This document shows, piece by piece, positions 6,353 to 6,406 of a stretch of DNA of 6,406 nt. The DNA lies in NCBI GenBank assembly GCA_902494545.1, contig CABUTP010000093.1, positions 1 to 6,406 on the forward strand. Reading direction: 5' to 3'. Positions within the stretch are counted from its first letter, which is position 1. Every line of letters starts with the position of its first letter. This DNA comes from an uncultured Collinsella sp. (GTDB lineage Bacteria; Actinomycetota; Coriobacteriia; Coriobacteriales; Coriobacteriaceae). A program made the translations under genes and the position numbers. The notes beneath the pieces are model-generated. The model was given only the letters and a program-made list of their open reading frames with translations. It did no database searches and was not told the origin of the DNA.

Positions 6353-6406
6353 CTATCGGATCGTCCGTGCGGACAAATATTCAGCCAGAATTCCGTTCGC
6401 ACGATA
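6353..6406 (-). CDS. Possible 3' end of an unidentified minus-strand gene
   Basis: On the minus strand one frame is open from the window edge to a TAG at 6355-6353, giving 17 residues ending LAEYLSARTIR. The composition is protein-like, and the position, convergent with the PTS gene beyond a terminator and a repeat, would suit a gene end. Seventeen codons are too few to identify a family or to exclude chance. Confidence 0.22.
   Translation of the reverse strand, partial: YRANGILAEYLSARTIR

Overview
The window looks like chromosomal DNA from a GC-rich bacterium. The gene order tlyA-nadK-recN is a familiar one, also found in mycobacteria. Together with strong Shine-Dalgarno sites and GC-biased codon use, it suggests an actinobacterium. 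My best guess is a gut Coriobacteriia member such as Collinsella; this is inference from style and synteny and was not tested by any search.

Layout. (1) Positions 1-2775, + strand: a tightly coupled housekeeping cluster. It holds the 3' end of tlyA (rRNA 2'-O-methyltransferase/haemolysin family), nadK (NAD kinase) and recN (SMC-like DNA repair ATPase). Each stop codon overlaps the next start. (2) Positions 2776-3034: a convergent intergenic region with a strong bidirectional terminator. The terminator is enclosed by a 26-bp inverted repeat (25/26 match), and one arm holds a smaller palindrome. The whole 150-bp unit looks like a small repeat element. (3) Positions 3035-3892, - strand: a MurR/RpiR-family regulator (HTH plus SIS sugar-phosphate domain). 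(4) Positions 3893-4164: the divergent control region, with repeated TTTCA motifs, small palindromes that could be operators, and two GC-rich hairpins in the leader of the next gene. (5) Positions 4165-6174, + strand: a single-polypeptide fructose-family PTS permease with domain order EIIB-EIIC-EIIA, followed by an intrinsic terminator. (6) Positions 6246-6342: a long hairpin with a perfect 24-bp inverted repeat, probably a dispersed REP/MITE-like element. The last ~50 bases may be the 3' end of a minus-strand gene.

How the genes work together. The first three are housekeeping genes (ribosome modification, NADP supply, double-strand break repair), linked by transcription rather than by pathway. 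The second half reads as a sugar-uptake module: a sugar-phosphate-sensing RpiR regulator divergent from a monocistronic PTS permease that it probably controls. No 1-phosphofructokinase gene lies in the window, so the substrate (fructose or a related sugar) is not proven.

I see no clearly new enzymatic system. The most interesting items are the two intergenic inverted-repeat elements, the B-C-A domain order of the PTS protein, and the structured leader and operator region between regulator and permease.
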